A DNA stretch of 64,000 nucleotides from Phallus indusiatus (Eukaryota > Basidiomycota > Agaricomycetes > Phallales > Phallaceae): contig JAQFWX010000007.1 of assembly GCA_027605045.1 (NCBI GenBank), positions 682,001 through 746,000 of the forward strand, in the 5' to 3' direction. Each line of letters opens with the position of its first letter. The first letter of the stretch is position 1. A program made the translations under genes and the position numbers. This document shows positions 1 to 12,057 of this stretch, one piece after another. Below the pieces are notes generated by a model. It saw only the letters and a program-made list of their open reading frames with translations, made no database searches and was not told the origin of the DNA.

Positions 1-1159
1 TTACTCATCCCGGTCCATTCTTACACCTAGGTTTGAACTGATATCCAGAATCAATTGTTTCCGTTAAACTAACTCGATGCACTGGCACTCCCGCTCGTAG
101 TACCTGGCGCACTTCATGAATTTTCTCCTTCGTTAGGTATGATTGAGTTGTGTGGGCAATATTACCTTCCATAAGCTTGATATTCTGTGTCGAAATCGTA
201 CTATCTAGAAGCTCGCTGGTAACGACAGAAACAAAAAAAAAACAGTAAAGGATGTAGTCCTCAGAGGAAAAGCCGATTTCTTACGTCTTTTTGTCTCCCT
301 GGGGAAATAATTCCCAATTCGGAAGGAAGTTCATTCTGTTCTCGCAAAGTTATGTAATTCATGCAAGTTAGTTGCTCTTGTTGAAACAGGGACATTTGTC
401 TGATACACGAGGAAGAGTGATCACGACATTCTTATGCTAAATGGGAATCTGGGGCGAACGAGAACGGTTACGCGGTGAATTGAAGAGTGTGGCAGAACGT
501 CTGCATCGTTCAGAGAAATATTTACGAGGTTGTGAACAGCGTCCGAGGGAGAATGTGACGTTCTCTTCTAGCATCTTGGGGTTCGGGAGCCTGAGTGCCT
601 CGCGGAGTCATCACGATACAGTTCTGAACGAGGTGTATTTAACGTTTCAATTGCGGGTGGATGTTATTAAGCGAGCTCTTCGCCCTCCGCTAATCACTTT
701 TCGATTTTCATGCTTTGTCGAATATTGTGCGTCGGACGTTGCTGTCGGAACAGTTGAAGTTGACGTTGAGATGTTGACAGGCTCAGGCTGTTGAGACTGT
801 GACATGCATTACGAAAGGTTGTCAGTTTCAATCCGTCACAGCGACGGCATCACTGTTCCGACGTTTGACAATAAACTTTTGGCATTCACAAGGCATTTAT
901 TGAAATATCTTGGAAATATCGCGTCTCCCCAGTTTTCCTTCTTCAGCCGCAGGCTCATGCTGAACCGTTAACCAGCCTTGACATTTGCTTCAACGTCCGA
1001 CGTCGTTTGTATAGAGAGGTTTGGATCTCCGATTGTGAATTTAATTGTTCAGCTGAGGAATCGCAAATAACGACGCTTCCGAGATATATCAATCTTCAGA
1101 GGACTCTGGCAAAACCAGAATTATGATTTACAGAATAACTTAGGAAGACTGAGAACTCC
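1..1159. other. No recognisable gene
   Basis: An open frame of 117 codons at 441-794 (+) starts with a charged, possibly helical stretch (GERERLRGELKSVAERL) but matches no family I know and has no clear intron signals. The rest of the stretch shows no convincing coding or RNA signal. The left part of the neighbouring oxysterol-binding-protein relic may fade into it. Confidence 0.4.
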
Positions 1160-2805
1160 GTACCCTTAGCCTTATGGAGCAACGTCAGCCATAAGCTCAT
1201 CAAGAAGATTCTATCTGAATAAGCCTACCATTCTGGAACATACTCGTCGGCTCATTAAAATAAACAAGAAACGTAAACCTTTGTCGAGTGTTTCCCGATG
1301 CTGTTCTTCAGAATTTGCCATAAACTTAAACTTGTGCTAGGTCGGTCGTCGCTTCTGATCTGAAGGCGTTCTCGTAAATGCTGGTATCCAAGGTACGCTT
1401 GTATCTCAAAAGGAACGGAGGAACAGAGGAACGGAGAGCGTCACGCCGATGACGAGATCGGGCAAGTTGTTGTTTTCGATAGCGTCGAGAAAACCACCTT
1501 CATCTGATCCACCTTCGTCTCTGAACCTATTAGTATGCCGAGTTCGGTTTGAGCTAATAGCGTTGAAGTGAAGATGATCGGATGGGATGATGCTAAGGCC
1601 TTTGGAACGGGCACATGAGTGTTAGAAGCGAGGTAGGGAATGTAGCCGTCGGGGACGGTTGAGATGTTGACATCGCATCTACAGGATCAGGCAATGCAGG
1701 AAACTCTGTCGTAGGCCTTGGACGGAGTGTAACGGACCCAGCTTCATTGTTGACTAACAGGCTTCTTCGTCTCGCCGCAGACCTCGCCCGTTCCCCCTTC
1801 CTGATCTCGTCCTCTAGTAGCATCGCGCCCTCTTTACTCAAACTCTCCTCCCACATCGACGCACGATCCCGTTCTTTCTTCAACGCATCTTGAGACCACT
1901 GTTCCCGCTTCTTTGTCATCCGGACGTAATCATTGGCAATTCGCTGAGCTTGCAGGTAGCGTGATTCTTTGAGCGCGAATTCTGCGGGTAATGAAATCCG
2001 TCTTTTCTGCTGAGGTGACAAATTGGGCGTTGAGAGACTGTGCAGTGATATCCAGCTGAGCGATCGCGGTGTTACTTTGCAATACAATTGAACTGCTGTG
2101 CGGATGATGAGCTCCAGAGCTGGATAACGACGAGTACGCGAACGACCCTTGTTTCGTCATCGGGGTATGCGTTCAACTTGGCGTATTCTTTCGTTGCATG
2201 CGTGGTTAGGTGCAACCTTTTCCGAGTTTTGGATGCTGACTGTATCTGATGGGCACACTGTTTACCCACATAGGCTCGTACGGCAAAGGAAGGCGAGATA
2301 GGAGTGAGACTGGGATGATTCTGATATCATTTGCATTTGACGTTCCTGTTGATAAATTGTATCCATCAAGCAGCCTTAGCTTGACGTTGGTGTATTTGTT
2401 CAAGTAGCCTTTCAAGGTGAGCGATTCCACTGACAATGTCTCTGTTAGGGGTCGGTTTTGTTGGGTTGGCAACTAGCAGGAACCGTAAGGAAACAAAAGC
2501 TTGCAAGCAACAAAAAATGAATTAGGGACAACTTACATTGGCGTAAATAGGCCTTAACATGATCGCCTTTACCTGCAGCATTCATTACTGATTTATCCTT
2601 GCGGTTTAGGACGAAGACATCTGCGCCGGTAAACGGTTCCACAAGCTTGGCATCCTTTCCACGCGCGGCTTCGTGTAACAAGGACAAGCCCGACGCGTCG
2701 TTAATGTAGGATAGGTCGAAAAGAGAATTAAGAGGGGAAGACAGAAGATTTACGAGGGCTGGAAGTGGTGTTGCTTGTACAGGGGACAGGATAGACGTCC
2801 TCATG
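1160..2805 (-). pseudogene. Oxysterol-binding protein (ankyrin-PH-ORD type), decayed
   Basis: Fragments of one OSBP/Osh1-type gene lie in the right order on the minus strand but in several frames. At 2445-2805 there is an ankyrin-like piece (SLLHEAARGKDAKLVEPF). At about 2390-2440 is the start of a PH domain (LTLKGYLNKYTNV), after which the frame is lost. At 1700-2160 is a linker with charged helix. At 1461-1491 is an acidic FLDAIENNNLP motif that precedes the lipid domain. At 1291-1407 is the ORD entry (ERLQIRSDD, then LWQILKNSIGK). At 1232-1259 is FNEPTSMFQ in another frame. Known family members bind sterols or PI4P at membrane contact sites. Here the PH core and most of the ORD are missing and stops and frameshifts separate the pieces, so I read it as a relic. 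Introns could explain some, not all, of the frame changes. Confidence 0.72.
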
Positions 2806-3520
2806 CAGATGGTGTAACAGAACAGAGGTCGGCGTCACTCGGGTATTGCCGGTGATTCAAGTCCAGTTTGTTCACAGTAGACCTACACATCTGCCAGCGC
2901 AGTACAGTCACTCTCTTGGTTGTTTTTTATGGGTAAAAATGGAATAACGGATTAACTTTCGAAGCTTTCCCTATAAAAACAGCACGCAGAATCCCTCATG
3001 CTTTCTCTTCTCTCAAAATCTCAGTTTCTTGAAACAAAAATCGCCAATGCAGGAAACATGGCACGGGAGGTTTATATGACGCCGCCTATTATACAGGTAA
3101 TAGCTATAAAAACCCTATATTCAACGTTCTGTTTTAATTATTTTTGAAGGTGGCGCTTGGGCTGCTGGCGGTATCGTATTCGGCAACAAATCAGCGACTT
3201 TATCCGAGCTTGTGCTCAGCTGAGTACTAGAAGTCGATGCGATACCATCTGCTAATGCGAATTGACGAGAAGAACGTGGCTGGAGTGTAAGGTTGTCGCT
3301 CCAAGTATCTTTTCATGTTTTTGCTCAATATCAATCAATATCTGGACAACTAGCGTTCTAACAAGATACAAGTGTTGCCCTAAAAGAATAATCTGTTGCT
3401 TATTACACAATATATTCGATGCGTTTGCGTTAACAGCGATCTATACATCCCTACTTTGATCTGTTGATTTCACAGATGTCCTTGGCCGAATAAACTCGAG
3501 CACTTTTTTCGTCCAATGGG
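2806..3520. other. Intergenic, nothing recognised
   Basis: AT-rich stretch between the oxysterol-binding-protein relic and the DUF6535-like gene. It holds a possible 5' flank of the relic, with a TATA-like 'ctataaaa' run on the plus strand near 2971. No gene, RNA or repeat was recognised. The last exon of the DUF6535-like gene may reach to about 3480. Confidence 0.3.
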
Positions 3521-5526
3521 CTATGGAGTGAGGGATAATATACTACATAAATGTCTCAGTAAAAAGACTCTAAAAAATGTGAGACACGTGAAACAACGTA
3601 CATCAGTCGGATGAGCACGCTCTTCAGTATCATCGACCTTGTCTGACGCCGAATTTTCAGCCACAAGTTCCCCAAACTCACGCACAGATGTCTTTAATGC
3701 AGAACAAGCATTATGTGCGACTTCTTCAGGGTGCAGATATCTAGGAGGTAAGTGTGTCAATGCACTATTCTATTCATAAGGTCAAATAACTCGTCCAATT
3801 TGCCCCTCTCAATCCTTGATTTTATAAGCTGGAAATACCATTTCGTATCGGAATCGAAAAAAACGAGGAGTTTCCATAGTTGCTGAAGCACGGAGGGGCT
3901 GTAAAGAATGGTGAACAGGGGATTCTTCGGATTCACGGACTTGAGGAGATCGACTAAGACTTCATATGTTCTCAATTCCTTGGAGATGTATACATAATTC
4001 GCCAAGTTGTAAAGACACCTTGAGAAATTGGATACTGCGTCCGGATCCTCTAAGAGGATTGTGGATAGATGGTGGTGGTTCCGGGGCACGAGCAATAGCA
4101 CGAACAAAGGGGGGGTGCGATACAAGAGGCCTGGATCGAGATCTCGCGAATACCATTGATAGATGAGAGAGAGGTCGTGACCGTCCGCAAACGTCAAGTG
4201 GTTATCTAGTGGAGTATTCATCCAGAAATAAATATAGTGCAGAGAATTTGTTACACGCAATCTGGTGTCATCCGTCATGGACTCGCACCAGAATGAGTCT
4301 ACGCAGAAGATATGTTTGAAGAACGTGAAGCAGTACTCGGCATTCTCCAATGTGTGAAGTCGTTTCGAAGGATCAAAGTACCACGAAAAGCTGGCAAATA
4401 CATATAACAAGGAGTTCCGTCTCCGAACTTCGTGGGTAATGAGTGGGTAGTCGGAAGTGAGGTTACGATAAATGGTAATAAGAAGGAGATAGCACGTTTC
4501 ATAACATTTGGCTTCCGATGAATAGTCGGGGTTGCCCAGTTTGAAGTAACAGAACAGGCGTTCAAACTTCCACCTATCAAATCGTACTAGCCCCGCGTTA
4601 CGTACAAGCAATGATGAGTGGGATTGAATTTCCAATTGAATAAACCCCAAGGTCCACGGGTGAGTATATGCACGGCCTCCGTAGGATCGGGTGAGGTCTC
4701 TTTGAAGAGATGACACCACATGGTCAGTGGAAGACTAAGATCGCCCATGATGGCTCCACGAAGAGTTTGTGGCTCCACCTTGTCATGAAGCCCAGTGGCC
4801 TCAATCCGGAGATAGCTCTGATACTCTACTTCCTTCAGCTGACTTTGTACCACATTGGGAATGAATGTTCTGCGTACAAAGACGAGAAGTACATCTACTG
4901 TGTCTTTCCACCTCTCTGCCCTCTCATGATCAAACGATTCAGCTTCGTCGAGGTAAGTGAGCCAGATACGAGCATTTTCCGCGACCTCCTTCCCGGGTTC
5001 ATCCCGTGAATACTTTTGTTCGTAATCATATTTATTATTTGCTATTATGCATCACGTTAGCCCGCGTGAATTAGTAAACGGGATTCAAATTGACATGCTC
5101 ACAGCCAGTCTCTGAAGAAAAGCCTTTGGCTAGTCCGAAAAACCTTTTACGTCCTGCCATGTTTCGTTGCGTGTCGGGATGAGAAGAACCAGAGACTACT
5201 TTGTTGGGTACGGTCTCTTCAGAATGCACAAATAGGTTGGGAAACATTTCATATATACTATACCAAGGTGCAGAAAACTCACCAAGAAATTCGCGGAAAA
5301 GATTTACCAAATTCTCTATCCTTTCGGACTGTTGACCCGTCGCTGGCATGGCAGCAGGCTGTTCTCCTTCTGTGTTTGAGAGACTCGGGTCCATGTTTAT
5401 GCACGGAGACTTGGGACGTTCCTTTTGGTCATCAGGCCCTCTCTGAACGGTTCCAGAGCTTTCGCCTTTTTCTTTGGGAGCCTCGACGTGTGCTGTTTTT
5501 TCATTCAAGTTGAATGTTGCCGACAT
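3521..5526 (-). pseudogene. DUF6535-like protein; gene model unresolved, possibly broken
   Basis: The first exon starts at the ATG at 5526 (MSATFNLNEKT) and runs to 5103. A clean intron at 5042-5102 (GTGAGC...TAG) joins in phase to a stretch matching the start of the agaricomycete DUF6535 domain (ARIWLTYLDEAESFDHERA, then WKDTVDVLLVF, about 4890-5010). Family members normally continue with a transmembrane hairpin; here the sequence diverges and no membrane helix is visible. The frame changes once near 4640-4720, then a long open stretch of about 320 codons (3757-4719) holds the C-terminal region. Another frame change near 3758 leads to a tail containing YLHPEEVAHNACSALK (3521-3757), explicable by a weak GTTATT intron or a 1-nt shift. 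A second in-frame intron (GTGAGT) is possible near 5283. The function of DUF6535 is unknown. I cannot decide between a spliced functional gene and an early pseudogene. Confidence 0.5.
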
Positions 5527-6934
5527 GGTGTTTCTATGGTGGTTGCGTGCGATGTAAGATGAGGGAGTATTTTCTATTGTTCACCTTTTGTCTCCCTTTT
5601 GTTTCACTTTATTTTGGAATTCACATTTCTTATATTTTTATCTCCAATCACCTTTTAGTTCCATTTTTCTGTCACATGCATTTTACAAACTGTATATAAA
5701 AAACTATCTTTTCGACTACAATAACGACTTTTATGCCCCCATTATGATTTCCCTCTGAGCACACGAACACTGGTTCCCTTACTTACTCTGCCTACCTCCT
5801 GACGGCGTATATCAAATTAAAGCGACCATTGGCCAAATCCACAATACCGTGCCTGAAGTCTTTGACATGGCACAGAAGGTCTCTCTTCTCTTCTCAGCCT
5901 TGATGTGATACTGTAATTGTATCGTCTATCAAGCGGCCTAAAATTTTATTTAGCAAACCCAAGCTTCGTGCGAAGATATAAGATCATTGAGTTGTATTAT
6001 ATAGTTATAGCTTACTTCTTGGCTCTATGCCAAATCTCAACAGGTATTTCACTTGTAAAGTTCCATTACCGCCGCTTAAACGGACATCACTCGAATTCAA
6101 CGATATATGGGCTCCTTGGCAGTTCTTAACATGGCTTGAACACAGCTTGAATCCCTTTTGCTTATTGCATTACAACAAAGGAGTCCATAAGTATATCTAA
6201 AGATTCGGGTCAATCAATCAGTCATATACATAGGATTTTGAACGACGATGCTAAAATATTCTCACCTGGCAATAAGCTGTGACAAGTGCTAGTGATTCTC
6301 GATAGATTTCAACATGCAAGCACATATTTGATGTCCGATAACAAGAACTGAATCGAACCTTACAACGGCGTTCATGTTCATGGTTTATAGCCAAAGACTT
6401 CTTTGATAGCCATAAAGCTTGGCGCTCAATTTTCAAATCTACCACGATATTCAGTGAGTGTATCACTGTGCCCCCACAAAAGAGCGGCGGGGATTCAAAA
6501 CCACGGAACTCGCGAATAGAACATAACAGCATTAGTGAAATCCCTGTTTCTGTTTGTGCTTTCTGCAGCCAGGACACGTTGAAGCCCAACCGTCCCGTAA
6601 ATTGCCCTTGCATTGTCAACGATCATTTGACTTTCAGCAGCCCAATCGGGCTCCGACTCCGAGTCTGAAACAATTTTTAAAGGCGTAGGGAAAGGGTTAA
6701 GCTTCTGGTCATGTGAAACGTTAGATGTTGAACGTTTGAACCTTCGCAGCTGCGCTAAAGTGTTCATCAGACCCGACCATAGAAGCTGTCAGTACGGAAT
6801 TCATACCAAGGAAAATAAGAGGGTGTTTATCGAACTCGAAAAAATGGTTCACGAGAAGTAGCATCCAAGTGATTCATTTCTAGTCCAGATTGGCAATGAC
6901 GTTGAAAGATCGAGAGGACAATCCACATTACTAT
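5527..6934. other. Intergenic; promoter side of the DUF6535-like gene, no clear gene
   Basis: The divergent promoter region of the gene starting at 5526 lies here. Minus-strand open frames at 6251-6619 and 6495-6767 overlap; the second has an acidic patch (SDSESEPDW) but no recognisable domain and no supported splice partners. I list no gene. A pyrimidine-rich segment at 5690-5810 (including 'actggttccct' and 'tctgcctac') resembles 57930-58110, perhaps a distant repeat. Confidence 0.3.
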
Positions 6935-8525
6935 TCAGCAAAACCTTCCGCCCTTCGCCACAAGACACGCGAAAAAGTGGACAGAGATATGCTCAAGCGC
7001 ATGTCCTGCACGTTTTCGAACCAAGCAACATGCCACGAGCAGTTCAGCATACTCCCTGGGAAATTTCAGCATAGAAAAGCAGGAGCGAAATATGATCCTT
7101 ATTGTGGACAAAGACAGACAAGGAAAGACGTTATTGTCGGGATTCAGATCGACCGGCCAGTATACTGCATTGTAATTGCAAACCAACGTGCCATCTGATT
7201 CTCGTGAGAATAGCAGATCAGGTTTTGAGTAAACCTCCGACGACAGACGCATCAAAGCCATGAGGAAGTCTTCCGGAGGTATAAAATACATTCCATCGGC
7301 GCATCTATCGTGCTCGATGATCAAATGACTTAAATTGACAAGATAATCGAAAATCTTCTGAAGGATATGAGCTTTTAGCGGGAATCCTCTGAGGTGTAGG
7401 TGGTCGATATGTGATAATTTGAATTCATTGAGAAAGGGTGGAAGGTTGTCCGAAGGCTCAAAGCTGTCGTATGTCGTCGCAAAAACTGATGCCGCCTTGT
7501 CGTTGAAATGACTCGCAAACTCGATGCGGATATCGGGAGCCATCGAGCGGACGAATATTGTTAAAGAAGAGTGACATCGCATGAAAAGAACCACGTCAAA
7601 GCTGGTAGTTTGTGCATGCGCTGAGAATCTCCTCCAACGATACGATAGTGAACAATTTCAACAGGAAATGTAACGTGTCCTAACAAAAAGCTCGCCACTT
7701 CATCGGCATTGTTCCCTAGAATCCATAATAACTGTAGATAGGGCAAATGAATTCGGCGGTCGGTAGCGACGTACGCAGCAGTTTTGCAATATATCGCAAT
7801 TTCGAGCTCGAACGCGCGAAGACCGGGAGAGAGTTCGAGGACTTTGAGAAGGTTCTCATATCCGATAGTTATTCGTGGCAGATAGAGATGTAAACTACCC
7901 AGATTTTGGAATAACGGGGAAGCCGTTAATTCTAAAAACCGGTAATAATTCGGTGATGTGGGTGTTTGAGACGGGGTGTTGTTCCCGAAAACAGAGTTCG
8001 GACAATTTTGCGATCCTCACCGATAGTTTCCGCATTAATGTCCATCAATAGTTTACGGAGCGAGGGCGCAGGTAGCTTGAGCTGTTGCAAAAGATAGTCC
8101 AACAAGCCTGTCATGGGGTTGAAATAATCTTGTACGAAAATCAATTCGAACAATTGAAATCGGTGTATTTCTTGGAAAACGAGAGCGAGGGATGCGCGTT
8201 GTGAGTACCAGGTATCAAGGAGCAGCCGGGGCCTTACAACCGATGCGTATACAAGCACTTTGAGTAGTGCAGAACCAGGCCGACGGAGTATTTCTGTTAC
8301 CTCATCCGGTCTCATATATGGGATAGTGATCCAGGCCTACATAGTTGGATCGGATAAAAGCGCGGTCCTCCATGTATGACATACATGAGACATCTTGGTT
8401 GGGGGTAGCAGACTTAATCCATCCGAGTCGAGAAACATAGAATGTTTTCCGTAAACATCCAGGGATAGTTTTATGATTCGCCGGAAAATGTCGTAAGGTA
8501 AGCAATCAAGCATAGCGTGTTGCAC
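6935..8525 (-). pseudogene. F-box/leucine-rich protein, broken copy of the gene at 13743-15398
   Basis: The pieces match the intact paralogue all along its length but fall in different frames. 8337-8525 holds the F-box start (MLDCLPYDIFRRI) and the KMSHVCHTWRTALLSD motif. 7932-8315 holds EILRRPGSALLKVLVYAS and LFSGTTPRLKH. 7561-7746 holds EVASFLLGHVTFP. 6935-7594 holds the C-terminal repeats (LSHLIIEHDRCAD, RKRAGHALEHIS) and ends in its own stop. At least four frame shifts separate them, so no full-length product is possible. The upstream flanks of both copies also share stretches (near 8670-8740 and 15570-15660), so the duplication included 5' DNA. The intact family member is expected to be an SCF-type substrate adaptor, inferred only from the F-box. 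Confidence 0.85.
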
Positions 8526-8892
8526 AATCCTTTACAAACGCGGCGCGACGCGGAGAGTTGAAGATCTAAGGAATGAGAGGGCTGCTGAAGAAAGTCAGAG
8601 CTTGTAGATTATATATGTGAGGACAAATAAATATGTGCACACAAGAAGGTACATTCATATGGATCCATGTCCAAACATCCTTGCCCTCAGTCTAAGAAAA
8701 CGTGCCATCGCCGACCAGTGTCCACAGACACAGGGCTGTCTGTTGGCTGTCTGAGAAGAAGCGTCCAAAGGACCGTAAACAGTTCCTATGAGATAAATTC
8801 GCATTCTTCGAAATTGGACTTTACAGCATTGTTTAGATGTGCGCCGTAAGTGGTTTGGGATGAGGTGCAAAAAAAAAGGGCTGACTAAGCTG

Positions 8893-9190
8893 TGATTACC
8901 AAAGCTTGTCTTTGGTTCCGTTACAATATGTAAAATTTCTTTCGTGTAGTGGGATAAGCGCCCAAGCTGCAGGATCACATGCCTTCAGTCAGGATCAGTA
9001 AAGCTAATACAACGTATTGGGACTTTTTTTTCTAAGTTTAGTGAGTTTCTGCCATTAAGTATTTATGGTCAACTTCTCGATAGCATTTTGTCTGTGAATT
9101 CTCGAGTTATAATGCTCGAAAGTGAGCCTTTCAGGAACAGGTTCCGCTGATTATATAAGAAAATCATGTGATATGTGACTTGTTTTGTCT
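8893..9190. repeat. Dispersed repeat, copy 1 (partner 57065-57360)
   Basis: From 'ttaccaaagcttgtctttgg' through 'tttctttcgtgtagtg' to 'aatgctcgaaagtgagcc' and 'attatataag' the sequence closely matches 57065-57360 in the same orientation. The first 95 bp are almost identical; the middle is more diverged. The repeat opens with a small stem-loop (ACCAAAG/CTTTGGT). No open frame, LTR ends or target duplication are evident, so the class (MITE, solo LTR relic or SINE) is unknown. Confidence 0.8.
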
Positions 9191-10519
9191 CTATGTAGTA
9201 AACAACGCCCGTCCCTGTGACCCTCATCCGCGACACCACTTTCAAACAAGCAACGAGATCCTAAATTACCTGGCCAACTCCCAGATAGTGCTTTGTTGAC
9301 TGTTCCCGAATGGTTTCGCATGGCTGGTTTGGACCAGGCTCCACCAATTGTAGATGAATCCTACAAATAACTCATCGCGTCCTTCAAAGAACTATATTAA
9401 GGTGACTAGTGTCATGCGGCAGCCATTCTTTTGTCAGTCTGGAGGTTTTATTTCCTCTGAAATTTTGATTAACATTGGCTCAAACAGGCAGTCATTGAGA
9501 CCCATTCTCTGACGTTCCGAATGGGCTGGAGTGCCATTATCATCCTTCTCGCTTTTTGCAATACATATTATGCCACATCGATTCTTGTGCGAGGCATACG
9601 CCGTAGGGTCCGAGATGACATTCAATGGGAACTCGTAAGACAAGACTTTCATCAGAACATGAATCAGTGAATGGATGAACCAATTCTTAGATTGCTTCTC
9701 GCTCATGTATGGACCTGTTTATTGGCTGCTATGAAAAATCCACTATTAGATCTTGATTGTAAATATGCCAGTCTGTATTGATTCGCTTTGACTGTTCACT
9801 TTGGATAATGAAGCTCCTCGGCGTATAGATTCAGTTCGAGCCTTTCGGCAGACGGAAGAAGACATCGTAACGATGGATTGTGAATATCATTTATATCCAA
9901 CAATGTTTCCGACATGACATCAAAACAGGCAAAACACCAAGTAAATCCAAAAATCATTCTCACAGTCTGCCTTGGCATACCAATCGCCGGGATCACCTCC
10001 GCCGGTGCACCCATTCTGTAAGTGACATTTTGAGGTTTTTCACCCGTATCAGTGACTCATCTTTTAAAAAAGCGAATGACACACTCGTCGACACTGGTTC
10101 TTACCTTAAATACTCAAACGAGAGTACTGTGTCGTATTTTATTCCGCGGCTGTGTTCAGTTTTGAATTCTCACCGTTTGGGGAAAGATCTCGTGCATTCT
10201 AACGTGCGAAACAATGATACGCATTTCGATATCTCGTAGCGACTCAAGAAACAAGTGGTGACATGTATTATTTCCGCTTAAGCGACATGGAATATACAGG
10301 CCAGCGACGAGCGTAGCATCATTAGATGTACCGACTTTTGCGAACCCACAACAACATATCGAGAATCTAACAAGCAGACGGTCGCTGAAGAGAACTCCAT
10401 CATGGAATTGGTGCGTTTACAGTTCATCTTTGTTCAATGCACCAATGTCTCACCGCTTTCTGTTATTACATTAGCGGATTCAAGAGCATATCATCAAGAC
10501 AGGGTTATCTGACTCAACC

Positions 10520-10960
10520 ACATGCGCAATGCAACAAGAGCTGCACGAAGCGCGCACAAAAATCAATAAGCTGACAGCACAACAATCGAGGTCGGCGGGG
10601 GCTTCCGGGGCTTTCTCAGTTGACTCGGGAGCGGGATGATGTCCGTCAAAAAAATATGCTGCTGTTGGACATGCAAGATCAGCTGGGATACGGGCAAGAA
10701 CTAATGCGGATAATGCACGTAAGCAGGTTTGTCCACCATAATGACACTCAGTTTGTGAATTGCTTTGCGCTCTTTAGGAAACCTTCAACACGAGGTCAAT
10801 GCTCTGAGAGAAAGAGTTGGCGGCACTGCGTGCGTCAAGAACCGACTTTTCTCAGGCTGTCTTAGAGGAGGCCAAATCTCGAATTGAAATTCTCCGATTC
10901 TTTCACCTATGCACAGATCGCCCGAATACTCGAGACTCTAGTAGCTGGCATGCGCTGACA
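10520..10960 (+). pseudogene. Decayed coiled-coil gene fragment
   Basis: Three plus-strand frames carry heptad-like, charged peptides in order: ELHEARTKINKLTAQQSR (10540-10590), LTRERDDVRQKNMLLLDMQ (10617-10675) and SRTDFSQAVLEEAKSRIE (10836-10890). They look like parts of one coiled-coil protein, with GT/AG-flanked gaps that could be introns (for example near 10719-10778), but no start codon, domain or continuous frame can be assembled. It could be a real gene with small exons; a relic seems likelier. The function is unknown. Confidence 0.3.
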
Positions 10961-12057
10961 ACAAAGCTTTGAAAAAGGTAACTGAATTTTGTTGTCTAGT
11001 GTTTCTTCAAAATGACGCTGGGTAGGTTAAAGTTTGGTTTTTACTCATAGACGAAATTGTGACTGTTTTCCGCCTTTATGATTTCTGTTTTGTGAACAGT
11101 ATACAGTTCTATCACATGCAACAATGCTTTATCTTCACAAACAAACTAGATGCTGTATGTAGATATATATGTATATAGCACAGTCTTTCGGTTTCAAGAT
11201 AATGTCTGGTCGATTTACGAGTGTATTTCACACTTAAGCGATTCAGTACCCGCAAGCTTTGGTCCCTGCCGCAAAGTCGGCCTTCGCCTACCTCATGCTC
11301 ACAACACTTTCTGCCCCCAACGCTGGCGTTCGTCTGAACGCTAGCACTTCACCTTAGGACACGCTTCGTTAATTGTATTATAACGACCGTCCAAACTTAC
11401 AGGAACTTACAGGACTTTCAAATCAGATGTGCCAAGGTCGGAGCTTTGGGACATGCGCCACCGTGAGCCCGCACGGGTGCGGGCTACATTTTTCAATGCC
11501 GACTAATGAAAGTATGATTCTATCTCATTCCAGTCAAATGCTCCTTCATTTTGTCAATCTTACTTTATCCATTAGATTCCGATGTGATAATGAGCTTCAT
11601 CACGCAACGTGTCACTCGTTTGCTAGACTGTTAACTGTGGTCCATTCGTGTTGACCATCATGGTCACGGCCAGTACTCTACATTGCGTATCTCAATTAAG
11701 CTTTCTGAAATCCCTTTTAAACAATTATCCTTGGACCCTGCACTGAACAGCTATTTGAAAATTGAATATAGAACATACTTCCTCAAAAGATCCCCCTTAA
11801 GCACTGGATGCCGTAAATCCGTATATTTTTGCGTGGCGCGACGGTCTTACGACTTCAACTGGGGCATTGAAATAATCAAGTGTCATCGCAATTTTGAAAT
11901 TCGTCCATTTTTCCGCGACCAGCGTCATTGCGTTTTCCAAATCAGATTGGAACCGATAAAGCCAAGGCGGAAAGGTATTTTGAGGAGCAGTAAGATCAAC
12001 TTGTGGAGCCGGCGGCTAGGGCTCAAACTCTCACTGCGACAACAACATCCTTACGCT

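Larger units (their letters stand above)
8526..12057. other. Gene-poor stretch with a dispersed repeat and relics
   Basis: It holds one copy of a dispersed repeat (8893-9190) and a decayed coiled-coil fragment (10520-10960), both listed separately. Open frames at 9434-9706 (-), 9796-10014 (-), 9880-10239 (+), 11373-11654 (+) and 11683-12141 (+) show no domain or codon signal that I trust. A short segment at 11253-11297 recurs at 63640-63690. Confidence 0.35.

Noticed and set aside
441..794. 117-codon frame as a gene
   Set aside because: Only a short charged helix; no homologous motif, no promoter or splice support.
5690..5810. Promoter repeat shared with 57930-58110
   Set aside because: Shared words (tatataaaaa, actggttccct, tctgcctac) are spread among dissimilar bases; could be common promoter composition.
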